Notes: generated from the letters alone by a model not told the origin. Numbered from the stretch's first letter, positions 8,063-17,047 are shown. The stretch: 64,000 nucleotides of DNA from Deltaproteobacteria bacterium (GCA_020848545.1 JADLHZ010000091.1:1-64000); one strand, 5' to 3'. Numbers and translations: made by a program.

Positions 8063-9515
8063 CGCAGCGCTGCTGCTGGCGATCCTCCTCGGCGCGTGCG
8101 GGCCGCTCCCGCTCGTCGACACGCTCGGTCCGGAGAAGGTCGCGGCGATGCCGGTGCGTGCGGCGGCGGTGCGCTCGGACACCGAGGCGTTGACGGCGAT
8201 CGCGCTCTTCTCGAACGGGCCTTTGAGCGCGGAGCTCGGCACGCTCGAAGTCGCTACGCGTGAGGGCGAGTACGTGCCGGTCGCCGACTTTGGTCCGAAC
8301 GAGCATGCGATGGGCGCGCTCTGGCGCACGGCGTTCCTGGTGCCCGCGCGAGTCGATCGCCTGTTCTGGCGGCTGGTTCCCGCGCGCGGCGCCGGCGTCT
8401 TCGAGCGCGGCGGCAAGGCGGTGGTCGGCGGCACGCTCGCCTTCTCTGCCGCCTTCGCCGGCGACAACTCCGTCCTCAACGTGACCATCTCCGATCCGCT
8501 CGCGACGCTGGAAGGCGGCGGCATCGAACGCGACTACGCGCTGCGGGTGGTCGATCTTTCGGGCACGCAAGACTTCCTGGCGACGACGACGCGCGCGCTC
8601 ACGACGGCGCTGAGCGTGCCGTTGACGCCCGAGGGCTTGTACAGCGTGGAGCTCACGACAGAGCGCGCGACGCTGAAGACGGACGTCAGCGTGCATCCGC
8701 AGGTCGAGCGGGTGAACGTGAAGCTGCCGTACGCGGCGACGACGGCGCGCGTCGACCTCCTGCCGATCCTCGACGTCGATCTGCCGGTGCTCGAACGCTG
8801 CCAAGCCTTCGAGGCGCTGGTGCAACAAACACTCACGAGCGTGGCGACACGCATCGATCCGAACGCCATCGTTCATCCGCCGCTGCGCGAAGCCGACGAC
8901 TGCCGCCCGCTCGAAACGGCGATCACGGTGCAGAAGATCCACGCCGCGTTCGGGCCGGCGTTCGCCGATCCGGACGCCGTTCCGGTCATTGTCTACATCT
9001 CGAACGCCGACGCGCCGTTCTACCAGCCGCTGCAAGCGATCATGGACGCCGAGACGCTCGCGTACTTCGACGGCGGCCAACTGCGAGCGCTGGCGATGAG
9101 CGCCGTGTCGCTGCCGGTGAACCTCGGCACCTTCCTCGACACCGCGCAGTGGACGTACGCGCTCGACCCGAAGCTGCCGGCGACGCTCGACGCCCTCGTC
9201 GCCCGCACCTTGCCCTTTCGGCGCTTCGAGCAGAGCTTCGCCGAACCGCACACGGTGCGCGCTGCGTTCACGGACGTCGTGGCGATGCGCCTGTGCAAGG
9301 TGAGCGAAGGCGTGGTGTTGACGCCGAACATCGCGTTCACGCCCGGGCCTCCGCCGGCGGGGCCGCTCGTCGCGCAGTTCGCGCGCATCACCGGCTTCGA
9401 GCCGGCGTACGCCTTCGGCGATGCGTTCGTCGAGGTGAGCTTCGAGCTCTGCCGCGGCTACTGTGGTCCACGTTTGTTCGAGACGTGGTTCGACCGCGAC
9501 GGATGTGCGCCGTGA
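8049..9515 (+). CDS. Large hypothetical lipoprotein of the motor-like operon
   Basis: Operon gene 9, 488 residues. Signal AALLLAILLGAC gives a lipidated Cys at 17. The N-terminal two thirds look like two beta-sandwich (Ig-like) domains: GTLAFSAAFAGDNSVLNVTI, then EGLYSVELTTERATLKTDV. A central region has Cys at CQAF and DDCRPL that could pair, and the C-terminus (GYCGPRLFETWFDRDGCAP) also has two Cys. I do not recognise a family. As a lipidated, extracellular-looking beta protein encoded among motor parts, it may be a surface-exposed or periplasmic structural element. Confidence 0.6.
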   Translation: MSRCSAALLLAILLGACGPLPLVDTLGPEKVAAMPVRAAAVRSDTEALTAIALFSNGPLSAELGTLEVATREGEYVPVADFGPNEHAMGALWRTAFLVPARVDRLFWRLVPARGAGVFERGGKAVVGGTLAFSAAFAGDNSVLNVTISDPLATLEGGGIERDYALRVVDLSGTQDFLATTTRALTTALSVPLTPEGLYSVELTTERATLKTDVSVHPQVERVNVKLPYAATTARVDLLPILDVDLPVLERCQAFEALVQQTLTSVATRIDPNAIVHPPLREADDCRPLETAITVQKIHAAFGPAFADPDAVPVIVYISNADAPFYQPLQAIMDAETLAYFDGGQLRALAMSAVSLPVNLGTFLDTAQWTYALDPKLPATLDALVARTLPFRRFEQSFAEPHTVRAAFTDVVAMRLCKVSEGVVLTPNIAFTPGPPPAGPLVAQFARITGFEPAYAFGDAFVEVSFELCRGYCGPRLFETWFDRDGCAP

Positions 9516-10117
9516 TCGCCGCGCTCGTGCTCATCGCCGTCGCGAGCGCGTCGGAGCCGGTCGCGTCGGAGCCCGCCGGAGCCGATCGCACCGTCGAAGC
9601 GCGCATGCTCGAGAAGCGCCGCACGATCACCCCGACCGTCGGCGCGCTATGGCTCGATCGCTTCGATCTGCGCGGCTCGGTCGGCGCGTCGCTCATCCTC
9701 ACGCACTACTTCGACGAGATCTTCGCGCTCGACTACGTCTCCGCTGGCTATGTGCACACCTTCGATCTGCCCCAAGCGGTGGCGCTGCGCGAGAGCACCG
9801 GCTTTGCGATCGATCGCGCACGGCCGATCGCCTTCGTGACGACCGGCGTTCGCGTGGCGTTCGCGTATGGCAAGGCGCTGGTCGAACGCACACGCACGGT
9901 GCTGCACTTCTCGCCGGAAGCGACCTTCCACGTGGGCGTGATGATCAGCGACCGCGGCGCGCATCCGCTCTTCGACGTGGGCCTCGGGCTGCGCGTGAGG
10001 ATCGCCGACAAGCTCGTGCTCTACTTGGACTACAAGCTGCAGCTCTCGCTCGAAGGGCGCGCGTTTCTGCCGGTCGTCGGCGGCATGCCGATGCTCGGGA
10101 TCGGATGGGCGTTTTGA
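9503..10117 (+). CDS. Outer-membrane beta-barrel protein, third barrel of the operon
   Basis: Operon gene 10, 204 residues. The ATG at 9503 gives signal peptide MCAVIAALVLIAVASA; an alternative GTG at 9512 overlaps the previous stop as GTGA. The mature part has alternating strands with Gly and aromatics (TPTVGALWLDRFDLRGSVGA, VLYLDYKLQLSLEG) and ends in MLGIGWAF, a terminal aromatic typical of barrels assembled by BamA. The size suggests eight strands. It is similar in style to the barrel halves of genes 1 and 2 but lacks their N-terminal domain. Presumed outer-membrane partner of the complex. Confidence 0.65.
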   Translation: MCAVIAALVLIAVASASEPVASEPAGADRTVEARMLEKRRTITPTVGALWLDRFDLRGSVGASLILTHYFDEIFALDYVSAGYVHTFDLPQAVALRESTGFAIDRARPIAFVTTGVRVAFAYGKALVERTRTVLHFSPEATFHVGVMISDRGAHPLFDVGLGLRVRIADKLVLYLDYKLQLSLEGRAFLPVVGGMPMLGIGWAF

Positions 10118-11508
10118 TCGCGTTGCTTTTGGTCGGCGCGTTGTCGCTGCAAGATCGCCTCGACGCCGCGCGGGCGGCTGAAGCGGCGGGGCATGCGCTG
10201 GCCGCCAGCGAGCGCGCGTTCTTGGCCCTCGCGCGATGCACGGCGATCCCGGATGAGCCCGCGCTGTTGCCGTACCGGATCGAGCAGGCGCGCCGCCACC
10301 GGCTGAGCGCTGCCGAGCGCGAGGCGACCGTGTGGCGCGAGCTCGATCACCTGCGCTTCTCCACGAATGCGCCGCCGAGCGCGGTGCTGTGGCCGCGCGA
10401 GCGCGAGACGTGGCGCAGCGAAGAGCCGTATCGGGCGAGCGAAGAGCGAAAGTGCGACGAGCAGCCGCCGATGACCTTGTCCGAGGAGCTCTCGCTGGTT
10501 GAAGCGGCGATGGCGATTGGCAAGGCGTCGGTTTCGCTCAAAGTGCACGCCGCGGTGCTCGCGCATCGCCTCGGGCGGCCGTTGCCCGCGATCGCCCCGG
10601 GCAGCGATGCGCTCTCCCGCCTGCTCGCCGCCGAGCGCGTCGCCTCGTCGACCCACGCGACGAAGGACGAGCTCGCCGGCGCCATCGCGATCTACCGCGC
10701 GCTGCAAAAGGAAGGTGTCGAGCCGAACGCCGCGCGCGTGCGGGAGATCGTGCTCGCGCTGCGTGGCGGCGATCCCGAAGCCATCGGGCTCGCCCTGCGC
10801 GACGATCCGGACGGCGAGATCGGCGCGTATGCGTTCGCGTGGCGGCTCCTGCGTCTGCGTAAAGAGCCGGACCGCGTGCTCGCGGAAGCCGTGCGCTACT
10901 GGCCGAAGCTCAGGACGCCGCACTACCGCGCGCTCATCGACGACCTGGTGCGCGACGCGCTCTCGCTGCGGCCCTTCGATGCGACGACGCTCGCGACGCT
11001 GACGGCGCTCTACGGCCGCGTGGCGCTCGATCGTCAGGTCTACAGGCTGGCGACGCTGGCGTTGTCGCGCGGGCGGACGGAGCAAGCGCGGGCCGCGCTC
11101 CTGTGGGTCGTCTCGCGCACCGGCGCGGAGGGCGATCGCACGTCGTTGCTCGCGCAACGCAAGCTCGGCGTGGCGGCGCTGCTCCTCGGCGACACGGCGA
11201 TGCTGACGGCGGCGGCGCGGGCGCTCGAGCTCGACGAGGCGCAGTTCTATGCCGCCATCGACGAGTGGATGCTCGCGGCGCGGACGGCGGCGCTGGCGAA
11301 GCCGGAAACGCTGCAGCCGCTGCTTGCGATCCTACAAGCGCGGCCGAAGGGCGATGAGCGCGGGAAGACGACGCTCGGCGAGCTGAAGGATCTGCTCGCG
11401 CACAAGCCGGTGAAGGTGTGGAAGGTGGCCCTCGACGCGGACGACGGCGCCGTGCCGGAGCCGCCCGAAGTCGCGATCGCGCTGCCGGAAGTGTATTCGG
11501 TTTTTTGA
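10105..11508 (+). CDS. Helical-repeat (TPR-like) protein closing the motor-like operon
   Basis: Operon gene 11, 467 residues. The ATG at 10105 overlaps the barrel gene by 13 bases. The hydrophobic N-terminus VLIALLLVGALSL looks like a signal peptide or anchor. The rest is almost all alpha-helical with repeated helix pairs rich in Ala, Leu, Arg and Glu (IALALRDDPDGEIGAYAFAW; LATLALSRGRTEQARAALLW; KLGVAALLLGDTAMLTAAAR), consistent with TPR-like solenoid repeats, probably periplasmic. Suggested role: scaffold. No further gene follows on this strand before the palindrome at 11523-11542. Confidence 0.65.
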   Translation: MGVLIALLLVGALSLQDRLDAARAAEAAGHALAASERAFLALARCTAIPDEPALLPYRIEQARRHRLSAAEREATVWRELDHLRFSTNAPPSAVLWPRERETWRSEEPYRASEERKCDEQPPMTLSEELSLVEAAMAIGKASVSLKVHAAVLAHRLGRPLPAIAPGSDALSRLLAAERVASSTHATKDELAGAIAIYRALQKEGVEPNAARVREIVLALRGGDPEAIGLALRDDPDGEIGAYAFAWRLLRLRKEPDRVLAEAVRYWPKLRTPHYRALIDDLVRDALSLRPFDATTLATLTALYGRVALDRQVYRLATLALSRGRTEQARAALLWVVSRTGAEGDRTSLLAQRKLGVAALLLGDTAMLTAAARALELDEAQFYAAIDEWMLAARTAALAKPETLQPLLAILQARPKGDERGKTTLGELKDLLAHKPVKVWKVALDADDGAVPEPPEVAIALPEVYSVF

Positions 11509-11522
11509 CATTGCTCCGCCAA

Positions 11523-11542
11523 CGTTCCCGTGCACGGGAACG
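11523..11542. other. 20-bp perfect palindrome at the end of the operon
   Basis: CGTTCCCGTGCACGGGAACG is its own reverse complement, 14 bases after the last operon gene and 42 bases beyond the 3' end of rpmG. It lies between two convergent genes. It could form a hairpin and terminate both transcripts, but there is no T run on either side, so a dimeric protein-binding site is equally possible. Confidence 0.55.
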
Positions 11543-11583
11543 ATCCTCGCGAAAATGTCGATGGAGGAGGAGAGGGAAGCCGC

Positions 11584-11754
11584 TTACTTCTTCGCGTGCG
11601 ACGGCATCTTCGTCTCGACGAACAAGACGTGCTTGCGCGCGATGCGGTCGTACTTCTTCAGCTGGATCTTCTCGGTCGTCGTCCGCTTGTTCTTCTTCGT
11701 GTAGTACGCGATGCCGGTGCCCGCGCTCGAGACGAGGCGAATGATTTCACGCAT
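11584..11754 (-). CDS. rpmG: 50S ribosomal protein L33
   Basis: A 56-residue reverse-strand ORF begins [20 protein letters not shown] and continues with [13 protein letters not shown] and a Lys-rich C-terminus, the L33 pattern. GGAG lies 7 bases before the ATG. It lacks the CxxC pairs of zinc-binding L33, so it is the zinc-independent type. L33 is a small protein of the large ribosomal subunit. It stands alone here rather than beside rpmB or the secE/nusG cluster, convergent with the motor-like operon and divergent from the ABC gene. Confidence 0.93.
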   Translation of the reverse strand: MREIIRLVSSAGTGIAYYTKKNKRTTTEKIQLKKYDRIARKHVLFVETKMPSHAKK

Positions 11755-11840
11755 GGTCAGCTCCTAGCGATTTTCCGAGGCTTTTCCTCGGGGAAGCGGG
11801 CGTCTAGCGTGGGACCCCCACTTTGTCTAGAGGTGCGCCA

Positions 11841-12710
11841 ATGCTGGCCATCAAGAAGCTGCACAAGCGGTATCCGAACGGCAAACAAGCGTTGGATAAC
11901 GTCTCCTTGGACATCCCGCCCGGCATGTTCGGCCTGCTCGGCCCGAACGGCGCCGGCAAGTCGACGTTGATGCGCACCTTGGCGACCCTGCAGGACGCCG
12001 ACGGCGGCACGGCCACGCTCGACGGCATCGATGTGCTCGGCGACAAGGACCGGGTCCGCTCGTTGCTCGGATACCTGCCGCAGGAGTTCGGGCTCTATCC
12101 ACGCGTCTCGGCCGCGGAGCTGCTCGATCACTTCGCGCGCCTGAAGGGCCTCTCGCAGAGCGCGGCGCGGCGCGAGGAGGTCGACGCCCTGTTGAAGAAG
12201 ACGAACCTCTGGGACGTGCGCAAGAAAGCGCTCGGCACCTTCTCGGGCGGCATGAAGCAGCGCTTCGGCATCGCCCAGGCTCTCCTCGGCAAGCCACGGC
12301 TCATCATCGTCGACGAGCCGACCGCCGGCCTCGATCCCGAAGAGCGCCTGCGCTTCCACAATTTGTTGGCCGACATCTCCGGTGACGTCGTCGTCATCCT
12401 CTCGACGCACATCGTGTCCGACGTCTCGGATCTCTGCGCGCAGATGGCTGTCCTGCAAGACGGTCGCGTGCTCACGTCAGGCGCGCCGGCCACGCTCGTG
12501 CAAGCGCTCGCCGGCAAGGTCTTTCAACGCGTGGTGGACAAGGGCGACGTGGCGGCCATCGCGAAGGAGCAGCGCGTGCTCTCGACGCGGCTCTCGAGCG
12601 GACGCACGCTCGTGCGGGTCTACGCTGACGCGGCGCCGGCTGGCTTCGACGCGGCGGCCCCGGATCTCGAAGACGCCTACTTTCACGCCATGCGGGGCGC
12701 GGTCAGATGA
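11841..12710 (+). CDS. ABC transporter ATP-binding protein
   Basis: 289 residues. Walker A is GPNGAGKST at about 34-42, the signature SGGMKQR starts at about 135, and Walker B LIIVDEP at about 154, with a D-loop AGLDPE and switch His in STHIV. The start at 11841 follows GAGGTG at good spacing; an in-frame ATG at 11823 is less likely. It is the drug/ABC-2 export type (CcmA/NatA-like), with about 60 extra C-terminal residues after the nucleotide-binding domain. It overlaps the permease-peptidase fusion by four bases and surely pairs with it. Confidence 0.92.
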   Translation: MLAIKKLHKRYPNGKQALDNVSLDIPPGMFGLLGPNGAGKSTLMRTLATLQDADGGTATLDGIDVLGDKDRVRSLLGYLPQEFGLYPRVSAAELLDHFARLKGLSQSAARREEVDALLKKTNLWDVRKKALGTFSGGMKQRFGIAQALLGKPRLIIVDEPTAGLDPEERLRFHNLLADISGDVVVILSTHIVSDVSDLCAQMAVLQDGRVLTSGAPATLVQALAGKVFQRVVDKGDVAAIAKEQRVLSTRLSSGRTLVRVYADAAPAGFDAAAPDLEDAYFHAMRGAVR

Positions 12711-15700
12711 AGTGGCTCGAGATCACCCGCTTCGAGCTCCGCCGCCGCCTGCGCGCGTACTCCACCTGGGTGTACGCAGCGCTGCTCTTCGGCATCGGCG
12801 TCTTGTTCATGCTCGCGGCCGGCGGCGCCTTCGAAAGCGCGAGCGCGGACTTCGGTAAAGTTCACGCCAACGCGCCGTTGCCGATCTTCTTCGCCTCGAG
12901 CGCGCTCGGCATCGTCGGTCTGTTCGTCATCGCCTCGATCGCCGGGCAAGCGTTCAGCCAGGATCACGCGGTCGCGATCGATCAGCTCTTCTTCGCCTCG
13001 CCGGTGAAGCGCGCGCACTATTGGATCGGCCGCTTCGTCGCCGCCGAGATCGTGCTCGCTGTGCTCTTCCTCGGCATCCCCGCCGGGCTCTTCTTCGGCG
13101 CCGTGATGCCCGGGCTCGATCCGCGCTACTTCGGCCCGCACATCGCCTCCTATTATATGTGGCCCTATCTCCACGTGCTCCTGCCGAACATCCTCGGCTT
13201 CGGCGGCGTGTTCTTCGCGCTGGCCACGCTGAAGCGCAGCATGCGGCCGGTGCACTTCGCCGCGATCATGCTGGTCATGGGCTACTTCTTGGCCCAAGCG
13301 ATCGGCCGCGATCCCGAGAACGACAAGCTGGTCGGCATGCTCGACCCCTTCGGCATGCGCGCCGCGCGGGTGCAGACGCGCTACTGGCCGATCGCCGAGC
13401 AGAACGAGCGCCTCGTCGAGCTCGCTGGCGTGATGTTGTGGAACCGTGTGCTGTGGGTGGGCATCGGGATCCTCGCGCTCGTGACCGTCGCCTTGCGCTT
13501 TCGGCCGGACGTCGTCGTGTCGCGGCGCGAGCGCGTGGCGAGAGCTCCGGCGGTGCCGCGCGTCGTGCGGACCAGCCGCGCGCCGTTGTGGATGGCGGCG
13601 GCGTGGCTCGAGACGAAGCAGATGGTGCTCAACCTCTATTTTCAGGCCGTGGCGCTCGCGGGCGTGGTCTTCACGGCGATCATCCTCTCCGACGCGGGCT
13701 CCGAGCCGGGTTGGCGGCGGCACCTCGTGACCTCGGAGGCGGCGTCGACCGCGCTCGACGTGTTCAGCCCCTTCGGCCTCGCGATCGTCACGATCTTCGC
13801 CGGCGATGCGGTGTGGCGAGAGCGCGATGCCAAGATGCACCAGCTCTATGACGCGCTGCCGATGCGCACGTGGCAGCCCTTCGTCGCGAAGCTGATCGGG
13901 CTGTTCTCGGCGCAGGCGCTGCTCCTCTGCCTCGTCGCGCTGGCGGCGATGGGCGTGCAGCTCGCGCACGGCTTCTATGCGATTGAGCCGATGATCTACG
14001 TCGAGCGGCTCTTGCTCCTCGATCTGCCGCAGGCGGCGATGCTCTGCGTGCTCGCGACAGCGGCGTCGATCTTCGCGCCGAACAAGTACTCGGGCTACAT
14101 GATCGTCGTCGTCTACTTCTTGGGGACGATGTTCCTCGACAGGCTGGGCTTTGAGCACTTGCTCTACCGCTTTGGCCAGACGCCGGCGCACGTGCTCTCG
14201 GACATGAACGGCTATGGCCACTTCGTGCCGCCGGTCGTGTGGTTCACGGTCTACTGGTTGCTCGGCGCCGCGCTGCTCGCGGTGCTGGCCTTGCTCGGGT
14301 TTCGCCGCGGCGAGGAGGGTGCTTGGCGCGTTCGGCTCGCGGACGCCCGCCGCCGCTTCGTCGGACGGCTGCGCGTCGTGGCCGCGCTCCTCGCCGCGCT
14401 CTTCGTCCTCGTCGGCGCCTGGATCTTCTACAACACGACCGTGCTCAATCGTTACGAGAAGGCGAGCGATCGCGAGAAGGCGCTCGCGGAGTACGAGAGG
14501 ACATACAAGATCCGCACGCTGATGCCGCAGCCGAAGATCACGGCGGTCGAGATCACGGCGCACCTCAGGCCAGAGCTGCGCGAGGCGGATCTCGCGGCCG
14601 AGATGACCCTCGAGAACAAGAACGAGAAGGCGGTCGACGAGATCGACGTGCTGATCAGCGACCAGGTGCGCCTCGAGAAGCTCGAGCCTGATCGCAAGGC
14701 GACGCGCACGATCGAAGACCCTGTGCACGGCTACTTCATTCTGAGGCTGGAGAAGTCGCTGCAGCCGGGCGAGAAGATGACCCTCCACTACGCCGCCGCG
14801 ATCAGGAACCCCGGTTTTCGCATGCGCGGCGAGATGAGCGCGCTCGTCGAGAACGGGACCTTCCTCGGCGAGGGCGGCTGGTTTCCGAAGATCGGCTACG
14901 TCGAGGGCGCCGAGCTCTCGGACGACAACGCGCGGCACCGCCAAGGGCTGCTCGACAAAGAGCGCGTGCCCGATCTCGACGACGCCAGCGCGCGCCGCTT
15001 CAACATGTTCACCCACGACGCCGACTGGATTCGCTTCGCCGCCACCCTCAGCACGGCGCCGGATCAGATCGCGATCGCGCCCGGGTACTTGCAGCGCGAA
15101 TGGACCGAAAACGGCCGCCGCTTCTTCCGCTACGAGATGGACGCGCCGATGCAGAACTTCTACAACGTGAGCTCCGGGCGCTACGCGGTGCACAAGAGCG
15201 ACGCGGGTGGCGTGGCCGTCGAGATCTTCCACCACCCGGCGCACACCTACAACATCGAGCGCATGGCCGAGGCGGTGAAGCACTCGCTCGCCACCTTCAC
15301 GCGCCTGTTCGGGCCGTACCAGTTCAGGCAGCTCCGCATCATCGAGTTCCCGCGCTACGCCTCGTTCGCGCAGTCGTTCCCGAACACCGTGCCCTACTCG
15401 GAGGCGATGGGCTTCATCGCGCGCGTCGATCCGGACGATCCGAAGGACATCGACTATCCGTACTTCGTCACCGCCCACGAAGTGGCGCACCAGTGGTGGG
15501 GGCACCAAGTGGTCGGCGGCGACGTGCAAGGCGCGGCCATGCTCTGCGAGTCGCTCGCTGAATATTCGGCGCTGCTCGTCATCGAAGAGAAGTACGGCGA
15601 GCGCATGATGCGGCGCTTCTTGAAGCGCGAGCTCGACGACTATCTGCGAGGCCGCGCCGGCGAGCGCAAGAAGGAGCTGCCGCTCTTGCGCGTCGAGAAC

Positions 15701-16243
15701 CAGGCGTACATCCACTATCACAAGGGAGCGCTCGCGTTTTATGCGCTCGCCGATCGCATCGGCAAGGATCGCGTGAACGCCGCGCTGCGCCGCTTCGTGG
15801 AGAAGACGAAGTTTCAGCAGCCGCCGTACACTTACACGCGCGAGCTGATGGCCGAGCTGCGCCAGGAGACGCCCACGGACCTACAGGGGCTCGTCGACGA
15901 TCTCTTCGAGAAGATCGTGCTTTTCGACAACCGCACGACGAGCGCAGTGGCAAAGCAGCGCGAGGACGGTGCCTACGAGGTGACGCTCGAGGTCACGGCG
16001 AGCAAGAACGAAGCGGACGAGAGCGGCCGCGAGACGAGCGTGCCTTTTGCGCAGCTGATCGAGATCGGTGGCGTCGACGAGCACGAGCGCGTCACGGCGG
16101 TAGAGGTCGTGCGCATGATGGCCGGGCCGCAGAAATTCAGCTTCGTGAGCAAGACGCTGCCGAAGAAAGCCGGCGTGGATCCGCTGAACAAGCTGGTCGA
16201 TCGGGTGGCGTCGGACAACTTGGTGAAAGTGAACGTCGACTAG
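12707..16243 (+). CDS. ABC-2 permease fused to M1-family metallo-aminopeptidase
   Basis: 1178 residues. The first half (about 1-575) has two sets of six hydrophobic helices, as in two ABC-2 permease units in one chain. The second half is an M1 (gluzincin) peptidase: HEVAHQWWGH at 924-933 supplies the zinc ligands and catalytic Glu, and CESLAEYSA about 20 residues on supplies the third ligand. GAMEN-like substrate-binding sequence is only weakly visible (YSEAMGFIAR). Known: ABC-2/M1 fusions occur in several phyla next to an ABC ATPase. Inferred: peptidase domain faces the periplasm and acts on exported or membrane-released peptides. Substrate unknown. Confidence 0.88.
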   Translation: MKWLEITRFELRRRLRAYSTWVYAALLFGIGVLFMLAAGGAFESASADFGKVHANAPLPIFFASSALGIVGLFVIASIAGQAFSQDHAVAIDQLFFASPVKRAHYWIGRFVAAEIVLAVLFLGIPAGLFFGAVMPGLDPRYFGPHIASYYMWPYLHVLLPNILGFGGVFFALATLKRSMRPVHFAAIMLVMGYFLAQAIGRDPENDKLVGMLDPFGMRAARVQTRYWPIAEQNERLVELAGVMLWNRVLWVGIGILALVTVALRFRPDVVVSRRERVARAPAVPRVVRTSRAPLWMAAAWLETKQMVLNLYFQAVALAGVVFTAIILSDAGSEPGWRRHLVTSEAASTALDVFSPFGLAIVTIFAGDAVWRERDAKMHQLYDALPMRTWQPFVAKLIGLFSAQALLLCLVALAAMGVQLAHGFYAIEPMIYVERLLLLDLPQAAMLCVLATAASIFAPNKYSGYMIVVVYFLGTMFLDRLGFEHLLYRFGQTPAHVLSDMNGYGHFVPPVVWFTVYWLLGAALLAVLALLGFRRGEEGAWRVRLADARRRFVGRLRVVAALLAALFVLVGAWIFYNTTVLNRYEKASDREKALAEYERTYKIRTLMPQPKITAVEITAHLRPELREADLAAEMTLENKNEKAVDEIDVLISDQVRLEKLEPDRKATRTIEDPVHGYFILRLEKSLQPGEKMTLHYAAAIRNPGFRMRGEMSALVENGTFLGEGGWFPKIGYVEGAELSDDNARHRQGLLDKERVPDLDDASARRFNMFTHDADWIRFAATLSTAPDQIAIAPGYLQREWTENGRRFFRYEMDAPMQNFYNVSSGRYAVHKSDAGGVAVEIFHHPAHTYNIERMAEAVKHSLATFTRLFGPYQFRQLRIIEFPRYASFAQSFPNTVPYSEAMGFIARVDPDDPKDIDYPYFVTAHEVAHQWWGHQVVGGDVQGAAMLCESLAEYSALLVIEEKYGERMMRRFLKRELDDYLRGRAGERKKELPLLRVENQAYIHYHKGALAFYALADRIGKDRVNAALRRFVEKTKFQQPPYTYTRELMAELRQETPTDLQGLVDDLFEKIVLFDNRTTSAVAKQREDGAYEVTLEVTASKNEADESGRETSVPFAQLIEIGGVDEHERVTAVEVVRMMAGPQKFSFVSKTLPKKAGVDPLNKLVDRVASDNLVKVNVD

Positions 16244-16486
16244 GCCCTTTCTGAACTCGTGGCCGTGAAAGTCGTTGCCGACGAGAGCGTGATCGTGCAG
16301 GTGGCCGGTCGCATCGCGCGGCCGTGGATGCCGGTGGTCATCGCGCTCGCGCACCACGATCTGCACCATCGCTCTTTGAAGGTCCCGACGATGCTCTTGC
16401 CTGCCCTCGCGCGCGGCGAGGGGTGACCGCTGTCACGCGCCTGTCTCTTAGCCAGGGCGATGCGGCGTCCCTGTCGATAACGCGGC
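16244..16486. other. Intergenic stretch after the M1 fusion gene
   Basis: The frame of the preceding gene stays open for about 60 codons past its TAG, with a possible GTG at 16259, ending near 16425. The product (VIVQVAGRIARPWMPVVIAL) is not recognised. Whether this is a tiny gene, a remnant or chance cannot be told from sequence alone. Confidence 0.3.
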
Positions 16487-17047
16487 ATGACGATTCAATC
16501 GGCGAAGGTGGCGGCGCGCCTCAGTCTGCTCCTCGATCGCAACGGCGACGGCAACATCGAGGTCGGGACCGAGATCTCCGAGGCGGCGCTCGACGGGATG
16601 CGCATGCTCGAGTGGGACGAGGATGTGTTTTCGCGCATGACGCCGCGGGCGCAAGCGCGCGCGACGGCGATCACGGAAACCCCGGTCGCGCAGCGGCTGG
16701 AGCAGCTCGGCGAACGGCTGGTCGAGCGCGAGGGGAAGATCGAGAATGTGATCGACCTCGCCAAGCTCTCCGCGACCATCGCGGCGCTGCTCGCGATCTT
16801 CGAAGGTCTCATGACGGCCCTGATCTTCACCGGCGTCGGCGTCGTCGTGCTCGGCGTGCCCTTCCTCGTGCTCCTCGCTTTGCGCGCGCGCACGCGGTCG
16901 CAGATCGCCGCGGCGCACGATGAGGCCGCGGCGCTGAGCCAGGAGGCGCGCAGGCTCGTCGAGCAGACCTTCGCGTTGCGGGCGATCGGCCAGGTGCCAT
17001 CGCCGCCGTCGCCGCGGGGGCGCCACGGGGTCATGACCTTCGCCTAA
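16487..17047 (+). CDS. Small membrane protein with an EF-hand-like loop
   Basis: 186 residues. Near the N-terminus DRNGDGNIEVG (about 17-27) fits the DxNxDGxI calcium-binding loop. A helical, coiled-coil-like stretch (about 65-88, LEQLGERLVEREGKIENVID) leads to two closely spaced hydrophobic segments (about 92-135; ATIAALLAIFEGLMTALIF and VGVVVLGVPFLVLLALRA). The C-terminal tail is soluble, with a second amphipathic helix. No enzyme motif is seen. Only one EF loop is present, so calcium binding is a guess. It stands alone on this strand. Confidence 0.6.
   Translation: MTIQSAKVAARLSLLLDRNGDGNIEVGTEISEAALDGMRMLEWDEDVFSRMTPRAQARATAITETPVAQRLEQLGERLVEREGKIENVIDLAKLSATIAALLAIFEGLMTALIFTGVGVVVLGVPFLVLLALRARTRSQIAAAHDEAAALSQEARRLVEQTFALRAIGQVPSPPSPRGRHGVMTFA

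Noticed and set aside
12683-15721. 1012-residue reverse-strand open frame
   Set aside because: It is antisense to the permease/M1 fusion, whose motifs are unmistakable. Its His/Arg/Glu-rich composition is the usual mirror of high-GC codon bias.
16259-16425. Possible 55-residue ORF starting at GTG after the M1 fusion gene
   Set aside because: It continues the frame past the TAG and has some coding character, but there is no ribosome site, homologue or neighbour support; kept only as a note on the intergenic stretch.
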